A stretch of 64,000 nucleotides of DNA from Turritopsis dohrnii (Eukaryota > Cnidaria > Hydrozoa > Anthoathecata > Oceaniidae): contig BQMF02000003.1 of assembly GCA_027922465.2 (NCBI GenBank), forward strand, positions 1,674,001-1,738,000, written 5' to 3'. Positions within the stretch are counted from its first letter, which is position 1, and the number at the start of each line of letters is the position of its first letter. Under the pieces are notes generated by a model. It saw only the letters and a program-made list of their open reading frames with translations, was not told where the DNA came from and searched no databases. Of this stretch, positions 38,601 through 47,856 are shown piece after piece. Position numbers and translations under genes: made by a program.

Positions 38601-41600
38601 CACTTATAGACTTTTTGAAAAACAATGAATTAAAAAGAGCGGTTAGATCGAAAGACAGTTTTTGACCCTATTCAGGCATTCCTTACCTATGAATAGTAGT
38701 ACAGTCAAGCTTGTACTATCAAAAATTACAATTATTTACATAAAAATCAGAGAATAGTAAAAACATTATTACATGTGTTATACAAGTCAAAGTATTTCAA
38801 TTCAAATCTTAACGCCTAGGTCCTTTTTACGTCATGCACAAGACAAAGCTGAACAATAAAGAATGAAAAATTATTTTTGAGGTACCTTATTACACTTATA
38901 TAACTACTCATGTTATTAACGCGAATGGCTTACCTCGCGTTAATAAAAACCGCGTTAATTAGATACTCGCGTGCATTTATCCTACGCTAATTACTAGTCG
39001 TGTTAAAAAAACCTCTGTTAATTTCATCCAGTCTTAATTTTATAAAATGACAATAAAATGGCAATAAAATGACTCAGGTAGTATGTAACACTTCTTTCAC
39101 TTTTAATTGTAAATAATAGTAGATTTTAACAAGCAAATTAGTCGACTAATATTTCATCTATTCTATTCTCATCTTCTTCAACTTCTACCTCGCAATCGCT
39201 ATCACTCTCACAATCATCACATTCATCATCATTTTCAACTCCCAGTTCATTGAGAATATCTTTTGAATTGTCTATATATTCACCAGCTATTGGGTACTCA
39301 ACATCCTTCACTTTTGTCATCAAGATTTCTAACTTTTCTGCACTTTCCCATGTAACCGTTATCTTGATCGGTATTTCCAAACCACCTTGAATGAGTGGTG
39401 AAGCCATATGATTATTGTTAAAAACTTCTACTTCATATTTCGCCCCCTCCTGGATTGAATACCAGACGTAGCGAGAAAGTTCTTTTGGTATGTGTCCGAC
39501 GATAATCCATCCAAATCTTCCCCTCATTATTACTCTACCTGCGACTGCGAATTTATCATGCTGATTATTGTGTTCTCTCTTTAGTGAAATCTTTTCCTTG
39601 ATATAGGGTTTCCAATTGACAGTATTGCTATATACATGGTACCCTCTTAATCCTGAATAGAATTCAAATTTGTTCGACATTGTAAAAAAAAGGACAGCAA
39701 GTCAACACAACATGCACGCCAAAAATTTTGTCTGAAGAGAATGTAAATGAAGTGTAGATGTAGCCTTTTTTATATTGATTCGAATTCTGAAACATTCTAA
39801 AACCTGAATTCGAATTCTGAAACATTCGAATACCTGAATTAGGTTTGCTTACAAATTATTATTGTGTGTAGAGCCGTTGATCTAGAAGCTCCGTGGATCA
39901 TGTCGCTGCTGAACTACTTCAAAAAATCATTTCCCAGTTCTCAACTGAAGGATGTTTGTGAGTCAATGAAGAATGATAATAATTTACCAGCCAACATATC
40001 TGCAGATGAATTGTTAAAGGTTCAAGAAAGTTTGAATTTGGTTGAAGGACGGAAATCTAAACGAGTCACTTACTCCGAAAATGACAAACAAGAGGTGACA
40101 AAATACGCTTTATTGTGTGGAGCCAGTGCAGCAGTACGGCACTTTCGTAAGAAATACCCTCACTTAACAGAGAGTACAGTGCGACCGTGGGTAAAGCGCT
40201 ATCAGAAATCAATAAAGGAGCAAAAGAAATTAAACCCAACAGCACACGTAACTGCGAAAATAGGAAAGCCTAGAGGGAGGCCGTTATACTTGGAAGAGGA
40301 GCTTGATACAAAGTTGCGTTCCATGCTCACAAGTCTACGCGTAGCTGGTGCTGGCATCAATATCCATGTTGTTCGGGGTGTGCTGAATGGATTGATTCGG
40401 GCAAACCCAGTTAAATACGGAAAGTATCTTGAGTTCAAAGTCACGAGATCATGGACTCGATCGCTTTACCAACGAATGAATTTTACACGTCGAGCAGTGA
40501 CGACCTCGAGGCCAGTTATTACAAGATCACTTTGGAACGAGGTTAGATCAAGATATCTTTTTGAAATCATTGATCTTACTCTCAAACACAATATCCCTGA
40601 TGAGTTGATTATCAATGCAGATCAAACGCCATCCAAGTTTGTAGCAACAGACAATGTGACAATGGCTAAAAAAGGTGAAAAGCACATCTCGCGTGCTGGA
40701 GCAACAGATAAACGAGCTATTACAGTGACACTCTGTGAAACATTGGATGGGCAGATTCTACCTTTTCAGCTCATTTACACTGGTAAAACGAAACGATCCT
40801 TACCAAGTGTTAAATTTCCTCGTGGATTTACCCTGTCTTACAATCCAAAACATTGGAGCAATGAGAGCGAAACATTGAGATTGATCGATGAAGTTTTGGT
40901 TCCGCACATCGAAAAGGTCAAGAAGGAAAAATCGTTACCAGCTTCTCAAAAGAGCCTCTTATTGTGGGATGCTTTCAAAGCTCAATCAACGCAGAAAGTG
41001 AAAGATGCCCTCTCATCTAATCAAATCGAATCCGTCATGGTTCCGAAAAACATGACCCACTTACTGCAGCCACTAGATTTGACCACAAATGCATCATTCA
41101 AAAAGTTCGAAAAACGCGCATTCACCGAGTATTTCACTAGTTGCATTATGAAGGCACTTGAAATAGAGCCTGACCGCGACGTTGCGTCCATTGAGGTCGA
41201 CCTGCGTTTATCGACGTTAAAACCTCGTCATGCTAAAGTCATGATGGAACTCTATGAACATCTACAAACTGAAGCTGGTAAACAGATTATCAAAGCAGGA
41301 TGGAAAGCTGCGGGCATAACTGATAATCTCGAAAATGCACGCAAAAGCAACCAAAATCCGATAAAAGACAATCCTTTCAAATAGATTTATAAACTTCTTC
41401 ATTCATTCAATGTTACGTTCTATTGTATGAACTAGGGTAGCTAGTATTAGTATTTGAACTAGAACACACTTCAGTCGAAGAACTGAGCAAAAGTATTTTA
41501 TTGTGTCATTTTCCTTTAATCTTTTAAATAAGGCAACCTAAAATTTTACATTTTCGAAGAAGATTCGCGTTAATTAAATACCCCCTAAAAACTTTGTAAC

Positions 41601-42849
41601 TGTCAATTCGCGTTAATTATTGACCTTTAAAAACGAAAGGCTCTCACTCGCGTTAATAAATTGTCGCACTCATTTTCACCGCGTTAAATACATGAGTAGT
41701 TATATAAGTGTAATAAGGTATTATATGCAAAATCCTGACATTTTCCTGACTTTTGACAAAAATAATCAATTTTTCCTGATTTTCCTGACAAATTTTCCAA
41801 ATCCTGACAAAATCCCGAAAATTAGAAAATCCTGACAAGAGTGGCAACCCTGAAAAAGAAATGCAACAAACAACAAACAAATTTGCTGATTTGTAATTTA
41901 GTACCATGAATATATTGCCACTCAAATCTCTCAAAAACATAGTCTCTTACTCAGAAGGCTTTATTCCACCACGCCTAACTTCAACCAATCCTTCAGCAAC
42001 TAGCTCTTCAGTGACACTTTTCAATTCACCACTAGCTAAAAGATTAAAGCATGAATAAAACTTTATTCATAGAGTTGCCTCATTAAGAATGTTAATCCAC
42101 CTAATTGGGTATAATTGAAACTTTCAGCAGTTAAATCATAAATTTGAAGTGCCTACCAGACTTTAAAAATATGCAACCATATTCTCTTCCAGAACCTGGT
42201 ACTTTGTACTCTACATAAAATTGAACTTCTTTGCCAATCAACTTCTTACGCAGAAACTCTCGACTTTCCCAGGCATATGGCTGAAATATAATCAGTAATG
42301 CATACTTCATTGATTTAGTAAATGAACTAAAATGAATAATTAACAGTTACAGAAGAAAATGTTGTCGTCGTTCCGTCTGAGCTTTTTCAAAAAAACTAAT
42401 TAATCTTCACCTCATCAATTGTTTCAGCACTATCACCATAAGCACGCCTTGCTAACCTTGGAGCAACAACATTAGATAATGCCAATTGCCTCTCTGGGGG
42501 TGGTCCACCTTTTGGTTGACCACGTATTATGACATTATCGCCAGATAAAATCTAAAGACCAAAAATTGTTTCAATTGTTTTAATCGAAGCAAAATAATCT
42601 TTTACAATTTCTGGTAAACCTTACATAGTAACACAATCACATGTTTAAAATTGTCGATAATTTATAAATACAAGACTTTAGATAACGAGCTACAGTCACA
42701 GAGTTATACAAACAGCCAGCAAAATTTTTTTGAATAAAAATTTATCACCAGCCACATGTACCTCACAATTGTTATTTTAGCTCAAACACAACAAAACACA
42801 TTCTTACCTGTTTAACAATTCCTTTATGCATCGGAGGTGGTTGAGCCAT
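32700..42849 (-). CDS. SND1: SND1 / Tudor-SN (staphylococcal nuclease-like, Tudor domain), complete
   Basis: RNA-binding protein of four N-terminal staphylococcal-nuclease-like repeats and a C-terminal Tudor domain wrapped by a fifth, linked in animals to RNA processing, RISC and edited-RNA turnover. Seventeen exons, 890 codons, all in phase: 42849-42808, 42551-42411, 42280-42157, 42035-41951, 36644-36569, 36497-36419, 36344-36253, 36174-35912, 35225-34388, 34305-34039, 33965-33784, 33684-33618, 33538-33486, 33360-33306, 33230-33183, 33099-32899, 32759-32700. Diagnostic motifs: [15 protein letters not shown] near the start, [42 protein letters not shown], the Tudor YVDYGN, and LNLWRYGDF at the end. 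Human SND1 is about 910 residues. Start chosen as the ATG opening [20 protein letters not shown]-type signals follow near 32608-32622. Intron 4 (36645-41950) has swelled by transposon insertion. Confidence 0.97.
36732..37715 (+). mobile_element. 5'-truncated Penelope-like retroelement flanked by inverted repeats
   Basis: Lies in SND1 intron 4. Only the C-terminal part of the polyprotein remains. The 42-bp sequence at 36732-36773 (CAATTCTATTCAAGTTAAAA start) recurs inverted and near perfectly at 37674-37715. Such inverted flanks resemble the partial terminal repeats found around many Penelope insertions. The reverse transcriptase domain is missing. Confidence 0.8.
36830..37584 (+). pseudogene. 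Penelope-like element GIY-YIG endonuclease (fragment)
   Basis: After [16 protein letters not shown], a linker hallmark of Penelope-like elements, the frame carries [15 protein letters not shown] (the zinc-binding CCHH-type start of the endonuclease), VIYKC in place of [30 protein letters not shown] with the catalytic Glu, and [15 protein letters not shown] at 36889-36891 interrupts the upstream part, which itself retains only the end of the reverse transcriptase ([14 protein letters not shown]). Open from 36892 to 37584. The fragment cannot retrotranspose by itself. Confidence 0.85.
39138..39680 (-). CDS. HIRAN-like domain protein carried by the pogo-type element
   Basis: 180 codons, single exon, divergent from the transposase with about 180 bp between starts. 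Residues roughly 13-110 fit a HIRAN-like fold: [45 protein letters not shown], then [16 protein letters not shown] domains occur in DNA-repair helicases such as HLTF, where they bind 3' DNA ends. Here the domain stands alone and is followed by a highly acidic tail (residues 145-180, rich in Asp, Glu and Cys). I infer a DNA-end or DNA-structure accessory for transposition. It could also be a captured host gene. Confidence 0.75.
   Translation of the reverse strand: MSNKFEFYSGLRGYHVYSNTVNWKPYIKEKISLKREHNNQHDKFAVAGRVIMRGRFGWIIVGHIPKELSRYVWYSIQEGAKYEVEVFNNNHMASPLIQGGLEIPIKITVTWESAEKLEILMTKVKDVEYPIAGEYIDNSKDILNELGVENDDECDDCESDSDCEVEVEEDENRIDEILVD
39864..41384 (+). CDS. Pogo-like DDE transposase
   Basis: 506 codons, single exon. 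Order: an N-terminal pipsqueak-like helix-turn-helix about 66-115 ([20 protein letters not shown]), an AT-hook-like KPRGRP near 135, then a DDE_1-type catalytic domain. Candidate acidic residues: Asp253 in [10 protein letters not shown], Asp369 in [10 protein letters not shown], Asp405 in [14 protein letters not shown]. No stop or frameshift. An ATG at residue 13 (MSLLNYFKK) may be the real start. Cut-and-paste transposition at TA is expected from the family and matches the flanking TA. Confidence 0.9.
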   Translation: MCRAVDLEAPWIMSLLNYFKKSFPSSQLKDVCESMKNDNNLPANISADELLKVQESLNLVEGRKSKRVTYSENDKQEVTKYALLCGASAAVRHFRKKYPHLTESTVRPWVKRYQKSIKEQKKLNPTAHVTAKIGKPRGRPLYLEEELDTKLRSMLTSLRVAGAGINIHVVRGVLNGLIRANPVKYGKYLEFKVTRSWTRSLYQRMNFTRRAVTTSRPVITRSLWNEVRSRYLFEIIDLTLKHNIPDELIINADQTPSKFVATDNVTMAKKGEKHISRAGATDKRAITVTLCETLDGQILPFQLIYTGKTKRSLPSVKFPRGFTLSYNPKHWSNESETLRLIDEVLVPHIEKVKKEKSLPASQKSLLLWDAFKAQSTQKVKDALSSNQIESVMVPKNMTHLLQPLDLTTNASFKKFEKRAFTEYFTSCIMKALEIEPDRDVASIEVDLRLSTLKPRHAKVMMELYEHLQTEAGKQIIKAGWKAAGITDNLENARKSNQNPIKDNPFK

Positions 42850-45012
42850 GGCTAATTTGGATTGTTAAGGGTTTAAATTAATCAAAATATGACTTTCCTT
42901 TGGTGCAAAAAACCTTCCCCTGTGCCCTCACTCAATGTTTTGAACAAAAGAACGAAGCTACCATTTCGAAAATCATCATAAGAGACGTGGGTCTAGCTAA
43001 TGTTTACGTGTTATTGGGGTCTCCCCACTGTGTGGGAATCGCCCTTACCAAAAGTTCGGTGAACGAAGTCGATTTTTCGCGATGGATACGATACGATCCA
43101 TGGAGCGACATTTGGTTTAATGTGAGGAAAATCTTTTAAAACAACTTCTGCTAGTTGCACACAGTGCACTGTAGCTACAAGAGGGAGCTTTTTCCATTAT
43201 AGAGATTTACCTTAAGGGTTACTACTGGAACAAATGAATCACATCGAAGAAGTTTTCTTCTTTTTTCGGTAATACCCAAATGCAGCCCGATGAAGTGATG
43301 AAGTGGATTGTTTTTTGTTGGGTTATAATGGCGAGTTAGCTAACACTATTTCATTGAAAAAAAGAGGCAATCCAAATGAATTTCACCCGATTTTTCGGCA
43401 GAATATTTCCATTTTATTCAAATATGTACAAGCACTAACTCACTTTAAATGACCTACTTTCGAATATTTATAAACTACATTTGCCTACATTTTGATGTGG
43501 TTGGGATGATGCAATGAACAGGAAATAGTTCCATGCTTAAACTTAAAGAATTATGATTTATTATTATTATTATTCATTTATGATTATACAGGATAGCTGC
43601 GTCAGTAAAAATATTCTATTTCTATACTGGTATCAGTGAAGGTCCTATATAAACTCTAAAGAAATTGATAATAGTACAAATGTTCTAATGGCCTTATTCC
43701 GGTAAAAAATCGATGTAATTTTTCGGCCATATCAGGGGGTACTGTAACACTGAAAAACATTGCGTGCACATATCAAGTCTGCACCAACGATGGTTTCTTG
43801 TCTATTTGACATGCGGATGTTTGAAACCTCGTACTCAAGCCTTCTTCTATTTCTAATATACTGGATTCTCAAGAAGTTCTGGTAACGAGACTGAGATGCT
43901 CCTTGATCAAATCCTATGCCATGGGAATGAATCGAATGCTTGCGTGATTTGGGACAGCAGATGGAGCTTCTGGTTGCGCCACTACCATCCTACCATTGTG
44001 TCTCCCATAGCTACGTTCCAGATCGGTTACATTTAAACGTTTTATACAAAACGTTTCTGCGTACGTGATTGTCTCATTTTATTCTGCAATAAAGTTGTCG
44101 TCAAATGTTGGTTTTTCTCACTCATGACAGGCTCTTAGAGAGTATACCCCCAAGTTTAAATTTCCTCTAAATATTTAAATGTAAGCCCACTTTCATCACT
44201 ATCTCGCCAGATATCACTACATTAAGTTACTACAAAATGCAGTGTTTTCATTAATGCATAGAAATACAATGTTTTCATTAATGAATACCCCTTTTCTTTA
44301 TTGTGTTTCTCCCTTTCTCAGCCACTTTAATAATAAACTTTAGTATTTATGATAACTCCTAAAATCGACGAGAGCGGCGTAAAAAAGAAAAGAAAAACAA
44401 CAAGATGCCCTTACGGGCAGAAAGATTTCTGCAAAATCAGCTGAAGTATGAAAGATGGAAGACTAACAATAACATTCTTGAAACTTGAATGATTTTGAAT
44501 GATTGAACAATACAATACAATACAATACAATACAATACAATACAATACAGTACAACATTGACTGCTGCTCAGTGTAGACTGCATACAGCAGGTGGGAATT
44601 TTAACACACAAAGTAAAATGAGTTTTGTTATTGAAATTTTAAAGTTAAATGTGTTCAAACAGCTGGCCAACAATGTGCTACCAGTGAAAATTGACTCCTT
44701 GAATGTTGAATGAGAGTGAAAAATGTAAAAAGTACCCTTATATATAATTACATACATAAACAATACACAAATTACATATAAAAGAAAAGTGTGACATAAC
44801 GATCAACCAAACATGACCTAATTTAATCTAACAAAATAGAAGAAAGTTTATAAAAATTCTTTAAGAAATTCAAAAAAAAGGTTGAATGATCTTTACAGCA
44901 TAACATCATGTTAAAACTTGATATGATATGTACTTCCAATCTTCTTAATTACATACACAAACAGAATTCCCAATGCTGCAAATACGTAATCAAAAATCTT
45001 GATTGTTAAAAG
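42850..45012. other. Upstream flank of SND1; no gene seen
   Basis: Non-coding. Probably holds the SND1 promoter close to 42850, but no core element is clear. Otherwise AT-rich sequence with a pentanucleotide microsatellite. Confidence 0.4.
44508..44549. repeat. (AATAC)n microsatellite
   Basis: About eight consecutive AATAC units with one change near the end. Confidence 0.95.
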
Positions 45013-45014
45013 TA

Positions 45015-45629
45015 CAGTGTGTATCAAAATGTCTTATCCACCAACTTTCAAGGCGTATATCTCATTACATGTCTGATAAAATATTGTGAATTTTATATCA
45101 CAAGAAAGAGCTTTTCATGCTCTATCCATAAATATAAAATGTTTGCCAAAATATTTGTTTTTCGAAAAGATATGGAAGAAAAACTCAACGATTTGGTTCA
45201 TTAAATTCTTAAAAGTCAATTAACTCAATTTACAATAAATGCCATTTGTAAACACAATAAAAAAATTAAAAATCATCACACAGTAAAAAATTTTTATTTG
45301 AAATTTTTTAGATCAGTTGTTATGGGAAATTAATACGCAAAGGTATACTTAAAATTTTCTAAAGGTTTCATCAGCACAACAAAAGAAAATTACACCATTA
45401 AAAATTCATTAGCATGTCAGTTAATTGACTTTTAAGAATTTAATGAACCAAATCGTTGAGTTTTTCTTCAATATCTTTTCGAAGAACAAATATTTTGGCA
45501 AACATTTTATATTAATAAATAGAGCATGAAAAGCACTTTCTTGTGATATAAAATTCACAATATTTTATCAGGCATGTAATGAAATATACGCCTTTAAAGT
45601 TGGTGGATAAGACATTTTGATACACACTG
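45015..45629. mobile_element. Tc1/mariner-type fold-back MITE, 615 bp
   Basis: CAGTGTGTATCAAAATGTC at 45015 matches inverted at the right end (45629), flanked by TA on both sides. The inverted repeats are about 210 bp each, around a loop of roughly 190 bp. The short ORF in the left arm is only the arm itself. No transposase. Confidence 0.88.
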
Positions 45630-45723
45630 TATATGCTCTATAAATTTATACCCAAAATTTTGTAGTGTTACTAATTGTATAAAGTATTTTGAATTTATAC
45701 ACAGAACATTTCAATTTGTGTGA

Positions 45724-46351
45724 TTAGGAAGATCATTCGTAATTAGGGGCATTGGCAGTATAATATAGCTAGAAAATCATCAATCAAGAGTAGTGCGGAG
45801 TAGACAACCACTTAACATTGGAGCTAAGGAAGAAACAGAGCTGAGCTGTACGAATCCAGAGCTTAAAAAGTATACAGCACAAGAAGGAAACAAACAAAAA
45901 TCTTTTGTATCTAGAAAGGCTTAAACATTGAGACATTTTTCCCTAATACAAACACATAGCTTTTTGACTTTGTACAACTTTTTAGTTAGAAAAGAATAAT
46001 CACACTACAGAAGAATTATTATATTATTATAAGTGTACGTACTCCTCAGAGCTTCATGAAAGCTTAATTGACACTACAAAAACTTTGTTGACACTAAAAA
46101 ACTTTAAACTGTATATTCCACCATTAAATTTATTTACATCCGAAAGAAAATATTTAATTTATTTTGGAGGAACAGAAAAATGTCAAGTGTATCACAAACA
46201 AAAAAGTAAACAAAAATTATATACATATAACTGAAAGTTGAAATTTTTTTTATATACAGAATGTGAAGTGTTTCCAATTATGTATTTATTAAAATTAGGA
46301 AGACTGTTCATAATTAGAGACATTGGTAACCTAAAAACTACTGATCACCAA
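45724..46351. repeat. Tandemly duplicated ~570-bp repeat, second copy split by the giant transposon
   Basis: ATTAGGAAGA followed by TAATTAG and ACATTGG-like sequence occurs at 45724 and again at 46295. The first copy continues GAGTAGACA..., GAGCTGAGCTGTACG, ATCCAGAGCTTAAAAAG at 45798-45880. The same phrases reappear at 58999-59066, beyond the giant element. The second copy was therefore interrupted at 46352-46360. Confidence 0.7.
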
Positions 46352-46360
46352 CAAAAAACA

Positions 46361-46499
46361 ACTAAAACCAAGTTAGCCGCACATTCGCAGCGACACATTC
46401 GGCATCCACACATTCCAGCGACACATTCAGATTTTTCCAGCGACACATTCGAAATCTTTGCCAAATAGCAACGTCAGCAAAAATGCAAAGAAGATAAAA
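46361..46499. repeat. Outer left terminal inverted repeat with subterminal CAGCGACACATTC motifs
   Basis: Carries three exact copies of AGCGACACATTC and two related CACATTC copies within about 80 bp. The complement of the whole stretch is found at 58794-58930. Likely transposase binding sites, by position. Confidence 0.8.
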
Positions 46500-47571
46500 G
46501 TCTTATTCCCCTAAACTACTAAATCTAGGCAACACATACCACATCACTATTTGCTTCTATCAATGCCAAATTTCCTGGAAAAATTCGAAATGTGACGAAA
46601 CAAGAGGTCACAGCAAAACACAAGTTGAACTTTGAAGAGGTCTGAAAACTATATTGCAGGTGCTTTCACCAAATTCAATTCTTATTCCCCTAATGCCCAT
46701 GTCATGGCCAACACAAAACAATAACAAGTTACTTGCAGTGACATTTCAAGTTCCTGGAAAAATTCGAAATGTGACGAAACAAGAGGTCACAGTTAAACGC
46801 GACTTGAAGATTCAAGAGGTTTGGAAACTAAATTGCATGTGTTTTCACCAATTTTAATTCTTATTCCCCTAGTGCACATGTCATGGCCAACACAAAACAA
46901 TAACAAGTTACTTGCAGTGACATTTCAAGTTCCTGGAAAAATTCGAAATGTGACGAAACAAGAGGTCACAGTTAAACGCGACTTGAAGATTCAAGAGGTT
47001 TGGGAACTAAATTGCAAGTATTTTCACCAATTTTAATTCTTATTCCCCTAATGCCCATGTCATGGCCAACACAAAACAATAACAAGTTACTTGCAGCGAA
47101 ATTTCAAGTTCCTGGAAAAATTCGAAATGTGACGAAACAAGAGGTCACAGTTAAACGCGACTTGAAGATTCAAGAGGTTTGAAAACTAAATTGCATGTGT
47201 TTTCACCAATTTTAATTCTTATTCCCCTAATGCCCATGTCATGGCCAACACAAAACAATAACAAGTTACTTGCAGTGACATTTCAAGTTCCTGGAAAAAT
47301 TCGAAATGTGACGAAACAAGAGGTCACAGTTAAACACGACTTGAAGATTCAAGAGGTTTGGAAACTAAATTGCAAGTGTTTTCACAAATTTTAATTCTTA
47401 TTCCCCTAATGCCCATGTCATGGCCAACACAAAACAATAACAAGTTACTTGCAGTGACATTTCAACTTCCGGGAAAAATTCGAAATGTGACGAAACAAGA
47501 GGTCACAGTTAAACGCGACTTGAAGATTCAAGAGGTTTGGGAACTATATTGCAAGTGTTTTCACCAAATAA
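46500..47571. repeat. Left 179-bp tandem array, about six units
   Basis: Units contain TTATTCCCCTAATGCCCATG, AACAATAACAAGTTACTTGC and GACGAAACAAGAGGTCACAG. The outermost unit is diverged; inner units are nearly identical. Each unit has a short ORF, but 179 is not a multiple of three and the ORFs end in every unit. Confidence 0.95.
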
Positions 47572-47856
47572 GGGATCACCATCAAGAGAAAAGTTCCATT
47601 TTTTATTGTTTTATGATTTTATTCTGTAATTCGTTGCACTCAAACCAAAATAACTTCATTTATTTTCAAAAGCCTTTTATTTGATAATAGTAGGTCGTAA
47701 TGCTCTTCATGTAGAGATGTCGAAGATGTAACCGTGAAAAAGAAAAAAAAGAATTAAACAGAAGTCTTGGTATAATTGCAACGTTTGAGTTATATTATGT
47801 ACAGTAACAGTAGTCATAGCTAAAATAAACATATTTTACAGGATGTCGCAATGAGG

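Larger units (their letters stand above)
38885..41718. mobile_element. Pogo-type (Tc1/mariner superfamily) transposon with two divergent genes
   Basis: 2834 bp. The terminus CCTTATTACACTTATATAAC at 38885 is repeated inverted at 41699-41718; the identity extends over about 28 bp, and both ends are flanked by TA (38883-38884, 41719-41720). CGCGTTAAT motifs are scattered in both subterminal regions, likely transposase sites. Both ORFs are uninterrupted, so the copy looks young. It sits inside the TIR element 37787-41852 in SND1 intron 4. Confidence 0.9.
37787..41852. mobile_element. Non-autonomous TIR element split by a pogo-type insertion
   Basis: CAGGGTTGCCACTC at 37787 is matched by GAGTGGCAACCCTG ending at 41852; both ends continue with repeated TCCTGAC/AATCCTGAC phrases. 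Without the pogo element (38885-41718) it would be about 1.2 kb. The CAGGG-type terminus suggests hAT but an 8-bp duplication is not clear in the A-rich flanks. No transposase of its own. Confidence 0.65.

Noticed and set aside
42900..43139. 79-codon ORF just upstream of SND1
   Set aside because: No similarity, no splice context, likely chance in a promoter flank.
46654..47684. Repeated ~71-codon ORFs (METKL or MGTKL start) in the left array, and the same in the right array
   Set aside because: They are by-products of the 179-bp tandem unit. The unit is not a multiple of three, each ORF ends within the next unit, and there is no splice or domain evidence.
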